Below, one piece after another: positions 45,743 through 54,142 of a stretch of 64,000 nucleotides of DNA. The position numbers and the translations under genes are program-made. The stretch's first letter is position 1, and each line of letters starts with the position of its first letter. The DNA is from Paraescarpia echinospica (taxonomy: Eukaryota; Annelida; Polychaeta; Sabellida; Siboglinidae), in contig CM034531.1 of NCBI GenBank assembly GCA_020002185.1, positions 71,426,049-71,490,048 on the forward strand, given 5' to 3'. The notes beneath the pieces are model-generated. The model did no database searches. It was not told where the DNA came from and saw only the letters and a program-made list of their open reading frames with translations.

Positions 45743-46531
45743 GGCCAAGTAAAAAAAGAAAATAGTTTCTCGTCCGGATTTTTTTTCTCAAAAGGAGGCG
45801 GGAGGTCCTTATTATTTACTATTTGTCAATATTTTGTTATTTTTTAAAGATGGCCGCAATGTCGTAGATGTTAAGTGTTACTGATTTAAAGACACTGTTG
45901 CTTGTCCGATGTAACGTGGAACATACCAGGGCTGTGATGTATGTTACTATAATTACTATTATTTTAGCTGGATTGACAAATAAACAGAAACAATTATGTG
46001 GAATCTATATATCCCATGTTACACCGAATACAATTTAAATTGATTAAATAAACAAAACACAATGTTAAATGTATTTAATACACAGCAAAATGTGCCACAC
46101 AGTACGGATTTCCCGCATACATTATGGATTTTTAAAAATACGGCAATATCCAGTTTTAATACGGATTTGCTACAAAATGTAAGCAAATGTTAATTAATAT
46201 AGGTATATTTAGTAGCCTGGTAAATGGCGACACTCGCTCGGAACAAGCATGTTAACCAATACAAAAATACTACAGTTTCAAGTTAAAATATGCATTTCAG
46301 AACACAAAATGTGGCATGTCTGTAAAAACAACCATCCATTGCCAAACGTACACATGCACATCATTTGCTTGCAGGTTGCCGAGGTGCGAAGGATCTAGTC
46401 ACTTTCTTCTTGGCCACTTTGCATTTCACCTCACATTCCTCACAAAGAGGATAATGGCCAAAAAAAAAGGAGGCGGCAGCTAAAAAGGAAGCGGGCGGGG
46501 ACAAGAAATTATTTTCTTTTTTTACTTGGCC
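45743..46531. mobile_element. PIF/Harbinger-type MITE, 789 bp
   Basis: Inverted ends GGCCAAGTAAAAAAAGAAAA, each flanked by TTA. Removing the element and one TTA restores the surrounding 'ACATGTTAAAGCATAG' motif, so the target was that local repeat. TTA duplications and GG-starting ends fit PIF/Harbinger. On the minus strand near 46,370-46,460 a short frame with C-x2-C-x3-C and a Lys-rich tail (CEECEVKC) may be a transposon-gene remnant. Confidence 0.72.
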
Positions 46532-46550
46532 TTAAAGCATAGAGAGTTCG

Positions 46551-47712
46551 AGACGTGTCTGACTTGTTTGTTTGTTGCGAGCGTGAGCGCGCGTACCATG
46601 ACTATGACGTCATGGTACGCCCAGTAATTATGTACGCGAGGTGAGTTGGTCAAACAGATAGTACTTTGGTTAGCCATTGTTTTGAGCTTTCGTGCTTGAA
46701 TATAATTCCATCATGTGACGTCATGATGCAGTGACATCATTAAACTATAAACTGCTACGCGCAGTAATTTTGTACGAGAGGTGAGTTGGTTAAACAGGTA
46801 GTGATTTGGTTAGCCATTGTTTTGAACTTGCGCATTTGAATATAATTCCATCATGTGACGTCATGATACAGTGACATCATTAAACTATAAACTGCTACGC
46901 GCAGTAATTTTGTGCGCGAGGTGATTTGGTCAAGCAGGTAGTCATTTGGTTAGCCATTGTTTTGAGCTTTCGCGCTTGAATATAATTCCATCATGTGACG
47001 TCATGATGCAGTGACATCATAAAACTATAAACTGCTACGCGCAGTAATTTTGTACGAGAGGTGAGTTGGTTAACCAGGTAGTGATTTGGTTAGCCATTGT
47101 TTTGAACTTTCGCGCTTGAATATAATTCCATCATGTGACGTCATGATGCAGTGACATCATTAAACTATAAACTGCTACGCGCAGTAATTTTGTGCGCGAG
47201 GTGATTTGGTCAAGCAGGTAGTCTTTTGGTTAGCCATTGTTTTGAGCTTTCGCGCTTGAATATAATTCCATCATGTGACGTCATGATGCAGTGACATCAT
47301 TAAACTATAAACTGCTACGCGCAGTAATTTTGTAGGAGAGGTGAATTGGTTAAACAGGTAGTGATTTGGTTAGCCATTGTTTTGAAATTTCGCGCTTGAA
47401 TATAATTCCATCATGTGACGTCATGATGCAGTGACATCATTAAACTATAAACTGCTACGCGCAGTAATTTTGTGCGCGAGGTGATTTGGTCAAGCAGGTA
47501 GTCATTTGGTTAGCCATTGTTTTTTAGCTTTCGCGCTTGAATATAACCCCATCACGTAACGTTAACATCTGGTCAATATTCCTGTAAAATTTCATTCTAG
47601 AAGTTTCTTTAGTACTTTTGTCAACACACTACAAAACCGACGCTACTGTGTGCTACTGTGTCCTGGAGATGTGTCTGGACTTGTTTGTTTGTTGCGGGCG
47701 CGAGCGCACTCG
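46551..47712. repeat. 140-bp satellite with alternating unit types, bracketed by a direct repeat
   Basis: About seven units lie between 46,600 and 47,550 with exact 140-bp spacing (TAAACTATAAACTGCTACGC at 46,741; 46,881; 47,021; 47,161; 47,301; 47,441). Each has ATGTGACGTCATGATGCAGT, so a palindromic TGACGTCA per unit. Two variants alternate (GTACGAGAGGTGAGTTGGTT and GTGCGCGAGGTGATTTGGTC), giving a 280-bp dimer. A roughly 45-bp direct repeat (CTTGTTTGTTTGTTGCG core) flanks the array at 46,552-46,597 and 47,668-47,712. Confidence 0.9.
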
Positions 47713-47861
47713 CGTCCTGTATAACGTCAAAGCTATCATTGTGAGTAGTATGTGGGCCGTTTTCAATACGTAACTCAGCAGGTGCATGTGCAGTTTTGTC
47801 TATTTTAGCTTACCTAAGGGCATTTTTTTAGTTGACCTAAGGACTTTTTTTTTTTTCTGTC

Positions 47862-48020
47862 GTCATTTGTTGACCTAAGCGTCCCTAGGAGAGAGAGAAG
47901 TACTTCCTGTCACGTGACCTGAGAATAGTAATACGTAAACTGACGGGTGCTTCCGTGTTTATGTTGACGTGACCTTCCCCTAACGGAAAGAAGTGGACCT
48001 AACCGTCATCTAGAGTGGTG
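47862..48020. repeat. Candidate left terminal repeat of the Maverick
   Basis: GACCTAAGCGTCCCTAGGAG (47,872) and GAAGTGGACCTAACCGTCAT (47,990) each resemble parts of the reverse complement of 63,930-64,000. The left side has about 90 extra bases between them. 'GACCTAAG' also recurs just outside at 47,834. Confidence 0.5.
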
Positions 48021-48114
48021 CCTCCGGTGACGGAGGGGTGCGCGTGTGTATGTGTATGAATGCACGTGTATGAAATAACGAACGAAACACCAAAGTATAC
48101 ATGTGCACACGAAT

Positions 48115-48120
48115 TTTATT
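48115..48120 (-). terminator. Polyadenylation signal of the Maverick late transcript(s)
   Basis: On the minus strand AATAAA follows a CTTTAGTC context about 225 bases after the protease stop. The surrounding sequence (with ACAAGCGTAATGA just upstream in minus orientation) resembles the other polyA region at 59,750-59,790. Confidence 0.6.
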
Positions 48121-48167
48121 GACTAAAGATACAAGCGTAATGAGTAAAAAACCGCAACAAGTGTGAT

Positions 48168-48300
48168 GACACGACTTACGGGTGAGCTTACGGGTGTGTG
48201 ACCACCGCGCCAGTGGCTCGTGATGATATTACGACTTACGGGTGACTGAACACCGCGGCAGAGGTCGTGAGCTTACGGGTGTGTGACCACCGCGCCATAG
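48168..48300. repeat. Short imperfect repeats in the Maverick late 3' UTR
   Basis: GAGCTTACGGGTGTGTGACC plus ACCGCGCCA occurs at 48,184 and 48,269. ACGACTTACGGGTGA occurs at 48,171 and 48,231. Function unknown. Confidence 0.75.
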
Positions 48301-48344
48301 GCTCGAATCATATGATGACGATGATAATGAAACGCATGTGTATC

Positions 48345-48797
48345 TTAGTTCAATAGTTTAAGCCAGTCGAACACACGACAATCGTTTGCTACCAAATCAG
48401 TGCCGAAACCTTTCACGAATTCCTTCATAGGAAGTCCACGACAACGAAACATGAGATAAGCAACACAGTATTGTCCGCAAACGTTAGATACGTGACTCTG
48501 AAGTCTCTTTGAATTATGAGTCCATTCCACACAATGTTTATCCATAAATCGTCGGAATTCGACGTGTCGTGGTGGCAAGCCGTACGAACAGAAGTATTCG
48601 CCTTGACCATTATCGTCCACGTACAGTGCTATCCAATGTTCTCCCGGTTTCGACCTGTTGTGCGTGTTGCAAACGAAGGCGACCGGATAAGTGTCTATCG
48701 TCTGGGTGAGGAGTACGTCTTTGGGTACGACCTTACGAACGATGTCCTTGGTGTGTGTATCCTGGAAGAGTAGACGGGCGATCCGCAGGGTTTCCAT
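48345..48797 (-). CDS. Adenain-like cysteine protease (capsid maturation)
   Basis: This 150-aa protein has the adenovirus-protease/Ulp1-like pattern: catalytic His in GEHWIALY (about residue 54) and nucleophile Cys in CGQYC (about 111). In the family it matures capsid proteins during virion assembly. The position that usually holds the acidic triad residue (the D/E of the 'F-[DE]-x-[FY]-G' motif) reads FCSYG here, so Cys replaces it. An upstream in-frame TTG is not needed: the true ATG at 48,797 shares its A with the TGA stop of the capsid gene (TGATG). That arrangement suggests termination-reinitiation or separate late mRNAs. Length is normal for Mavericks. Confidence 0.85.
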   Translation of the reverse strand: METLRIARLLFQDTHTKDIVRKVVPKDVLLTQTIDTYPVAFVCNTHNRSKPGEHWIALYVDDNGQGEYFCSYGLPPRHVEFRRFMDKHCVEWTHNSKRLQSHVSNVCGQYCVAYLMFRCRGLPMKEFVKGFGTDLVANDCRVFDWLKLLN

Positions 48798-50113
48798 CAA
48801 TGATCGAAGATGACGTTACGATTCTTGTCGATCTCCAGGACGGCCTCGAACTCGGCGTAGACGACGATGTCCACAGTGGTCGGCAGTGCTTCAGAGAAAT
48901 GAAGCTCCATGCGCAGGTTGCTCTTTTCTACCAGATGGAAGGAACAGTCGTCGCATCCGTCAGGAGTGAGATCCAAGCCGAAGAAGGTGTAGCCGTGACG
49001 GAAGTCCTTGAGAGTCAAGCCGTTTCCTTCGTCCTGCCACACCTTACCCGTCGAGGTGAACAGGCTGTGATAGGACCTGACGAAGAGGTTGCTGTCGAAT
49101 CTGGGTTGGAAAGGTTTGGTGGGTATCTGTCGTCCGTCCGCGTACACGGCGAAGTAGTTCATGTGGTTGTTTTTGGCGTTGAACGTTTTTTTTTCGAAGG
49201 ATCCGTTGAAGGCGTCGTTATCGATGCAGCACACCACGAGACGTTTTGGAAGAGCACCAAGAAAGAGATTCTCGTGTGTGTACGAGCGGGTACCTGCGGG
49301 AATGGAGAAGACCTTGCAGTGGACGGGTCGCATCGGGTACTTGGCTGTGGTTTTTTCGAGTGTTTTGATGTGAGCCATCTGCACGGCCGGATTGAGGGTG
49401 ACCTTCTTGACGAAGAGCGCAGCGTTGACGATCTTTACCTTGTAGGCGGTGTTGCCTCCACCGGCCATGAGCGAGAAGGCGTCCTTGCTGCGTACCATAC
49501 GTACCTTCATGTCGACGCCGTTGATGAGGAATTTATCCTGGAGGAAGAAGTCCGCGTGGATACGACCTATCATGTCGACCACGTGACTCCCAACCGTACT
49601 GACGCGTCTGGTGACGAACCCCACGTTGCTCGTATCTCCGGTGTCTATTTCGACGGATTCCATACGATTACTCGTGTCCTTGCACCACAGCTGACTGGTC
49701 AGTTGCGACTCCTTGGCGTCGTTGCCGTAACTCAGCAGCGTCTCTATGTAGGCGCGGTACGGGTACGTGTTGGTCGAAGGGGTGACGAGCGTTCCGTTCA
49801 GGTAGACGTCGACCTGGCTGAAAAGGGAATGGAGCCAGTTATTGACTGGACCGACGGGCTCGGCGACATCCAGGTCGCTTCCGTCGGCTTTGGTTATCTT
49901 CGCTTGAATGTGTAGCATCGTGGCGGCGACATCCGTGTAATCGTCTCCGGAACCGGGTATAAAGAATTCTATCGGACCACCCGAGTCGAGTGACGACATG
50001 GGTTGATGTTCCACCATGTGACTATCGATGATACTGGTTTGAGTCGGAGGCACGGTGAAGAGATCTAGTTCGCTCTTGACTCCCTCACACGATTGTTTAT
50101 GAACGAACGCCAT
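48797..50113 (-). CDS. Major capsid protein (double jelly-roll, hexon-like)
   Basis: A 438-aa protein in the size range and gene position of Maverick major capsid proteins, between pX-like and protease genes. Recognisable features are the N-terminal DSHMVEHQPM region, the GPIEFFIPGSGDDYTD segment and alternating strand-forming stretches throughout, consistent with two jelly-roll folds. In this family trimers build an icosahedral shell. The start ATG overlaps the end of the upstream pX-like gene by 17 bases. The frame is intact. Fold assignment rests on family resemblance and would need structure prediction. Confidence 0.85.
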   Translation of the reverse strand: MAFVHKQSCEGVKSELDLFTVPPTQTSIIDSHMVEHQPMSSLDSGGPIEFFIPGSGDDYTDVAATMLHIQAKITKADGSDLDVAEPVGPVNNWLHSLFSQVDVYLNGTLVTPSTNTYPYRAYIETLLSYGNDAKESQLTSQLWCKDTSNRMESVEIDTGDTSNVGFVTRRVSTVGSHVVDMIGRIHADFFLQDKFLINGVDMKVRMVRSKDAFSLMAGGGNTAYKVKIVNAALFVKKVTLNPAVQMAHIKTLEKTTAKYPMRPVHCKVFSIPAGTRSYTHENLFLGALPKRLVVCCIDNDAFNGSFEKKTFNAKNNHMNYFAVYADGRQIPTKPFQPRFDSNLFVRSYHSLFTSTGKVWQDEGNGLTLKDFRHGYTFFGLDLTPDGCDDCSFHLVEKSNLRMELHFSEALPTTVDIVVYAEFEAVLEIDKNRNVIFDH

Positions 50114-50555
50114 CGTCGTCGAATATGTCTGGCTCGCGTGTCCTTTGGAGAGAGGGGCGTTGGCGGCGGCGTCTGCGGCGTGTCTTTATCGTCGTCCGTC
50201 TTCCGCCTGTACTGACTCGATTGGTAGGGTACGCGCGTCTTATATTCCTCGGCTTACGCGCTTGTACACCAGCAGGGGACATGAGTTGACTCAACATCTC
50301 CCTACCGGCGGTCGTAGCGCGACGTTTGGCGGACGTTTTGATGTTCTCCCCCGACAGGACGTCGTTGGCTATGCGCGCGCCGGTCGACACCGCTCTCTTT
50401 CCCAAAGCCACGGCACCTCTCTTGACGAGGGGCATGATGGTACGCAGTAGACCTCCGAATAGACTTCCTAGACCGTGTCCTCGTTGGTAGCGGGCACCTG
50501 TAAAATAGGGAAGCGCGCCTCCCGCTTGTCGAGTGTAGTAGTCGTTGTAATTCAT
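50097..50555 (-). CDS. pX-like minor virion protein
   Basis: This 152-aa protein has an N-terminal Tyr/Gly-rich segment (QAGGALPYFTGARYQRGHG), a hydrophobic amphipathic stretch (GSLFGGLLRTIMPLVKRGA) and a long Arg-rich C-terminus ending in an acidic patch. This is the layout of the small basic core/membrane-active proteins of Mavericks, compared with adenovirus pX/pVI. It probably contacts DNA or membrane inside the particle. It overlaps the capsid gene start by 17 bases and is separated from the minor capsid gene by three bases. Confidence 0.75.
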   Translation of the reverse strand: MNYNDYYTRQAGGALPYFTGARYQRGHGLGSLFGGLLRTIMPLVKRGAVALGKRAVSTGARIANDVLSGENIKTSAKRRATTAGREMLSQLMSPAGVQARKPRNIRRAYPTNRVSTGGRRTTIKTRRRRRRQRPSLQRTREPDIFDDDGVRS

Positions 50556-50558
50556 CGT

Positions 50559-51359
50559 CTAGAACAGTGCCCTTCGTCGTCGTCGGAAATGAAGTGTCGT
50601 CGTCAGTTTCCCACGTTCGAATGGCACGTGCCGACCGGTATCGTCCCTTATATCAATCTCTATCGTGTCGAAGTCTTTGCACAGGACGGGTATGTACTGT
50701 ATCTTTTCGAAGGTCAACGTCACGGTGTCGCTTTGTTTACCTCTCACCGGAACTATACGCAGCAGCGGAACGTGGCTGTCGCCAACGATTCGAGGTTCGA
50801 TAACGCTCGTGTAGACGTAGAGCGACTCGAAACCCCGCGTCATGTCCACCACGTAGTCGGCTTCGATCAACGTTTCCTTCTTCTTCGACATATCTCCTAA
50901 TAGTATGGTGTCGTCGAAGCCTAGAATGGTCTTAAACATATCACCGGTCAATATGACGTTCGATGCCATCGCCACTGTAATCTTGTGCGTGATGATGCTG
51001 TAGTATAGGCGCACGACATTATCCGATAGCACACGTCCTAGAGCTTTGTTTATCGCTTTGACGATATTGTTCGGTCCGTGATAATACCCACCCTCGATCT
51101 TGGTTTTCATCGTACTGATCTCCTGGTCGTCATATTCATCGTCATTTCTTAGTCCTATACCGAACCACGTGTCATTCTCTCTCACGTTGTACCAACTATG
51201 GGGATAGATTATCTCCGACAGACCACACTCCCACCGATCCTTCGTCAAGTTGACACGTTGCGGTAGCATCGTGATGTAGTGGGTCAACGTGTTGTCGGGA
51301 TGGGTGTGCATGGAAGCGTTGCTAGGTAGCGTCAGATAGAAATCACTGCTGGCGGTCAT
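50559..51359 (-). CDS. Minor capsid protein (penton-like, single jelly-roll)
   Basis: A 266-aa protein with the N-terminal signature of Maverick minor capsid proteins: FYLTLPSNASM, then NTLTHYITMLPQRVNL and RWECGLSEIIYPHSWYNV. Predicted strands run through the rest and the C-terminus is Arg-rich. In this family pentamers occupy the capsid vertices. It lies in the late block between the membrane protein and pX-like genes, on the same strand. No defects seen. Confidence 0.85.
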   Translation of the reverse strand: MTASSDFYLTLPSNASMHTHPDNTLTHYITMLPQRVNLTKDRWECGLSEIIYPHSWYNVRENDTWFGIGLRNDDEYDDQEISTMKTKIEGGYYHGPNNIVKAINKALGRVLSDNVVRLYYSIITHKITVAMASNVILTGDMFKTILGFDDTILLGDMSKKKETLIEADYVVDMTRGFESLYVYTSVIEPRIVGDSHVPLLRIVPVRGKQSDTVTLTFEKIQYIPVLCKDFDTIEIDIRDDTGRHVPFERGKLTTTLHFRRRRRALF

Positions 51360-51372
51360 CTTGTTGTTGTTG

Positions 51373-51630
51373 TCACAACGTCGGACTGGGTAGCAGGTAA
51401 CCCAACGAACTACTCAAAAGAGCCGTCCACAGAGTCGGGTTCTCGTGACCGACGGATAGGTTATAGATACTGATCAATATTACACTGTACAAGACGATAA
51501 CCTGACACACAAAAACGATCTCCTCTTTGGGACACGCGGTGCCGAAGATGTGCCACGGAGTCCTCTGTGGTGGTGGCGGCGGTGCGTCAACTTCTTCTTC
51601 TTCGACAACTGTTGTCGTCTCGTCCGTCAT
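51373..51630 (-). CDS. Small conserved Maverick membrane protein (85 aa)
   Basis: An acidic N-terminus (EEEEVDAPPPPPQRTPW) leads to IFGTACPKEEIVF. A strong transmembrane segment follows (about residues 39-58, VCQVIVLYSVILISIYNL), then a second weakly hydrophobic stretch ending LGYLLPSP. Proteins with this W-x-IFG...EI-F...LGYLLP pattern recur next to the minor capsid gene in other animal Mavericks. Their function is unknown; a virion membrane or assembly role is inferred from position. Confidence 0.75.
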   Translation of the reverse strand: MTDETTTVVEEEEVDAPPPPPQRTPWHIFGTACPKEEIVFVCQVIVLYSVILISIYNLSVGHENPTLWTALLSSSLGYLLPSPTL

Positions 51631-51670
51631 GTGTGGATGAATGACATCTCGTCGAACAGGTGACTAGTCT

Positions 51671-52753
51671 TTATAGTCCAACGAGACCCTTGGCATCGAT
51701 CCAGCTGTTGAATTTCGAAGGGTATCCAAACCATTTCACCAACACCTCCCTTCGCCTCCCTACCTTGCGTCTCTGCACTATCGATTCCACGCGGTACAGT
51801 TTATCGATCGGAATCGTCACCTTCTGCAACTCCGGTTCGTAGAAGGTGCCGTTCAGTATCTCTCCGAGATCGTCCGTCAGACGATAGACGGGCGGATCGG
51901 ACGGATGCACCTCGCGTATCGTGAATATTTCCTCTGTCCAATTCGGCATGTACCATTTGTCGAATCGTCTCTTGACCTTGCTGATACGTACGCGATCCGC
52001 CACGTGGTACTTGGGCACGCCCTTACCGTGATGACCACCGTACAAGGTCTGCCACACCTCTTCCTGATTAGTATCATACACCTGCGACGGAGCCATCCCG
52101 ATGCTGCGGTGGGGTGTGTCGTTGTACGTCCTCACCAGATCCGGAAGGATATCGATGTATCGCCACGTTTCCTTGTGTGTCAGGTATCGCCACATCCGCG
52201 TCTTTAGTGTGCGATTGAAGCGTTCCACGACGCTCGCCTTGGTCTCCTCGTTGTAGGTGGCGAAGTGTTGGATACCGTGCTTGTCCAATACATTCCGAAC
52301 GGTACGGTTAAAAAATTCCAGACCTCTATCGGTCTGCAACAACAGCGGCCGAACGCCGTCGTCGGCGAAGAGTCCGTCCAGTGCCTTCGCCATCACCGTC
52401 GCCGACTTGTTCTTCAGAGGAACGCATCGGGCGACTTTCGAGAAGACGTCGATCACCGTGAGTAGGAACGTCATACCGTCGTTTTCTTTTTTCAGACTGG
52501 ACACGTCGACGAGATCGGCTTGCCACTGTTGATTCCGACCTCCGACGAGCACGCGTCGCTTCTTGAAATGAACTCTGACCGGTTTGTGTAGAGTGTAGGC
52601 GTTCTGTTCCGATAGCCATTGTTCGACGATCTTTCTCGGTACACGCTGTATAGGTCGGAAGTCGACTCGTCGCAAAGACGCGAGACCCCCGTAACTCCCT
52701 ACCTTAGAAGGATCGAAGTAGACTTCCTGGAGCTTTTTCCTCTGAACTGCCAT
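51671..52753 (-). CDS. Retrovirus-like integrase (rve, DD35E) with C-terminal chromodomain
   Basis: A 360-aa integrase. The catalytic triad appears as QADLVD (Asp about 80), QTDRG (Asp about 142) and SVVERFN (Glu about 177), giving the DD35E spacing of retroviral and Maverick integrases. A YNDTPHRSIGMAPSQV block follows, then an SH3-like basic region and a chromodomain (VESIV...VLVKWFGYPSKFNSWI, about 312-350). It would insert the linear element DNA into the host genome, and the chromodomain may steer it to marked chromatin. I chose the ATG at 52,753 because the residues after it (KKLQEVYFDPSKVGSYGG) are family-typical. The longer in-frame start at 52,873 would overlap two other genes. Confidence 0.92.
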   Translation of the reverse strand: MAVQRKKLQEVYFDPSKVGSYGGLASLRRVDFRPIQRVPRKIVEQWLSEQNAYTLHKPVRVHFKKRRVLVGGRNQQWQADLVDVSSLKKENDGMTFLLTVIDVFSKVARCVPLKNKSATVMAKALDGLFADDGVRPLLLQTDRGLEFFNRTVRNVLDKHGIQHFATYNEETKASVVERFNRTLKTRMWRYLTHKETWRYIDILPDLVRTYNDTPHRSIGMAPSQVYDTNQEEVWQTLYGGHHGKGVPKYHVADRVRISKVKRRFDKWYMPNWTEEIFTIREVHPSDPPVYRLTDDLGEILNGTFYEPELQKVTIPIDKLYRVESIVQRRKVGRRREVLVKWFGYPSKFNSWIDAKGLVGL

Positions 52754-52845
52754 ATTCGTATCAGATAGTCGACGGTGATCCCGGTCACGACGTGAAGCGT
52801 GGCGTAAGCGATACCGATAAACAGACGAGTGCCCCACGTCATCAT
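52699..52845 (-). CDS. Tiny membrane protein overlapping the integrase start (48 aa)
   Basis: A short frame starting MMTWGTRLFIGIAYATLH has one clear hydrophobic segment (about residues 8-29) and a basic C-terminus. It fills the gap between the 270-aa gene and the integrase and overlaps the integrase N-terminus in another frame. It is too short for ordinary ORF calling. It resembles the 54-aa protein at 54,784-54,948 in layout but not in sequence. Real expression is uncertain. Confidence 0.45.
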   Translation of the reverse strand: MMTWGTRLFIGIAYATLHVVTGITVDYLIRIWQFRGKSSRKSTSILLR

Positions 52846-52857
52846 GCGTCGTCGTCT

Positions 52858-53670
52858 TTAAAGACTCTCCCATGATGTCTTCTTCTTCTTACGTCCTTCC
52901 TGCGGTGGTGTGGGGAATGGGGTAGAAGACGAGTCCATCCGTTGACGACGCGTGAGGGGTGTCCACTGCAGGGTTCGTCGCGCTCTACCGAGCGATCGTG
53001 CAGCCGCTACCGCTACCGCGCTCTTCTTTTGCGACTGCTGAATGTGTCGTTTCCTGTCCTGGTTACCCACCAACTCCATGGGTACGTTCGAGTCACCGAG
53101 TTGACGCGCAAACGTCTGCCATCCCGTCGGATTGCTGGCGGTCTTGCGCTTGCGTAGGACATCGTTTACGAGATCAACCATGTTACTTCCGCGTACCGCT
53201 GCTCCTCTGTACATGAGCTCTCCTCGTGCGTTCCACGTGACGTCTCCTCCTTTGAGACGATCCATCAGTTGCGTGGCTTTACCTCGAAGGGCTTTTGGAA
53301 CGCTGTTGACGACTTCCACTTCTATACCTACCGCCCCCGCCGGAGGCGGGGGCGGAGGGACAATTGCCGCCGCCGCCGCCGCCGCCGCCGCGTCAACTGG
53401 CGATGATGATGGTGGTGGTGGTGGTGGCGTCTCCACGTTCGTCACGCGCAGCGGTTCTCGCGCGTGACGATTGGACAACGTGTTGTAGCGTTGCAACACT
53501 TGATTATACATCATGACCTTGTCTCCGTCGGTGATTTCCTGTCTGTCGAGTATGACTTTCATCTCGTTATCGAGGTCGTGTACCTTCCGTGCCAGGATAT
53601 CCGTCGGTGGTGCGCGAAGACTATCCAACAGTCGCGGATCTACCAAGGCCATCTTCCGTGCGTGTTCCAT
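52858..53670 (-). CDS. Conserved Maverick protein of unknown function, 270 aa, Pro- and Ala-tract linker
   Basis: The N-terminal part (VDPRLLDSL...LDNEM...VMMYNQVLQRY) is a predicted helical domain. A low-complexity linker of Pro and Ala tracts follows (about 80-112), then a second domain (VPKALRGKATQLMDRLK...WNARGELMYRG...MVDLVNDVLRKRK...GWQTFARQL) and a basic tail. The same two-domain pattern occurs in many animal Mavericks between the integrase and ATPase genes. I infer a structural or DNA-packaging role from its position and basic tail. An alternative start at the seventh codon is possible. The Pro/Ala tracts are encoded by GCC/CCG microsatellites at 53,330-53,430. Confidence 0.75.
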   Translation of the reverse strand: MEHARKMALVDPRLLDSLRAPPTDILARKVHDLDNEMKVILDRQEITDGDKVMMYNQVLQRYNTLSNRHAREPLRVTNVETPPPPPPSSSPVDAAAAAAAAAIVPPPPPPAGAVGIEVEVVNSVPKALRGKATQLMDRLKGGDVTWNARGELMYRGAAVRGSNMVDLVNDVLRKRKTASNPTGWQTFARQLGDSNVPMELVGNQDRKRHIQQSQKKSAVAVAAARSLGRARRTLQWTPLTRRQRMDSSSTPFPTPPQEGRKKKKTSWESL

Positions 53671-53682
53671 ACTTGTTGTCGT

Positions 53683-54105
53683 CTACTTGAATAGCACCTC
53701 TTTGAGCAAGGGTAGAATGACCGAACTAGCCAAGGGTGCCAGCAAAGCACCCAGGAAACCACCGGTCTGACCCTCTCCGACCTGGTTATTATTACCTCGA
53801 CGTCGAAGACGTCTCCTGCCCGGTACGTTTCTTCCTTCCAAACCCTGCAGCAGAATACGACGTCTCCTGTCCGCTGTCGCGCCTCTCTCTGCCAACTCGC
53901 GCAGTTTTGTTTTGTATTTATTCAAACGTTGTCTCTGCACGGGAGTCAAGGGAATGTTCTTCTTCAATATGTTGTAGGCGCACTCGGCCAATGCGCACAA
54001 GAGATCAGCGTCGGCGTTGATGAGGATGGCTCGTCTCATTTTCGTGCTCTTGTATCTGTTGAGAGCCTGTATGCACAGTATATGTCTCTTCACGAGCTCC
54101 GACAT
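53683..54105 (-). CDS. Conserved basic Maverick protein, 140 aa, hydrophobic C-terminus
   Basis: The protein starts MSELVKRHILCI. It has the pattern LLCALAECAYNILKKNIPLT-x-QRQRL, an Arg-rich middle and a C-terminal glycine-hydrophobic segment (GGFLGALLAPLASSVILPLL). This pattern is widespread in animal Mavericks and related elements. Function is unknown; the amphipathic end suggests membrane interaction. The ATG at 54,105 is preferred to one at 54,174 because it carries the conserved N-terminus and avoids overlapping the ATPase gene. Confidence 0.75.
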   Translation of the reverse strand: MSELVKRHILCIQALNRYKSTKMRRAILINADADLLCALAECAYNILKKNIPLTPVQRQRLNKYKTKLRELAERGATADRRRRILLQGLEGRNVPGRRRLRRRGNNNQVGEGQTGGFLGALLAPLASSVILPLLKEVLFK

Positions 54106-54142
54106 CCTGCGACTGAAGAGACGATGTCCATGCGCAGTCGTC

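Noticed and set aside
48755..49915. 386-codon plus-strand frame
   Set aside because: It is antisense to the intact major capsid gene, which has clear family features.
52754..52873. Longer integrase start at 52,873
   Set aside because: The added residues show no family content and would overlap the upstream gene. The segment instead encodes a small membrane frame in another register.
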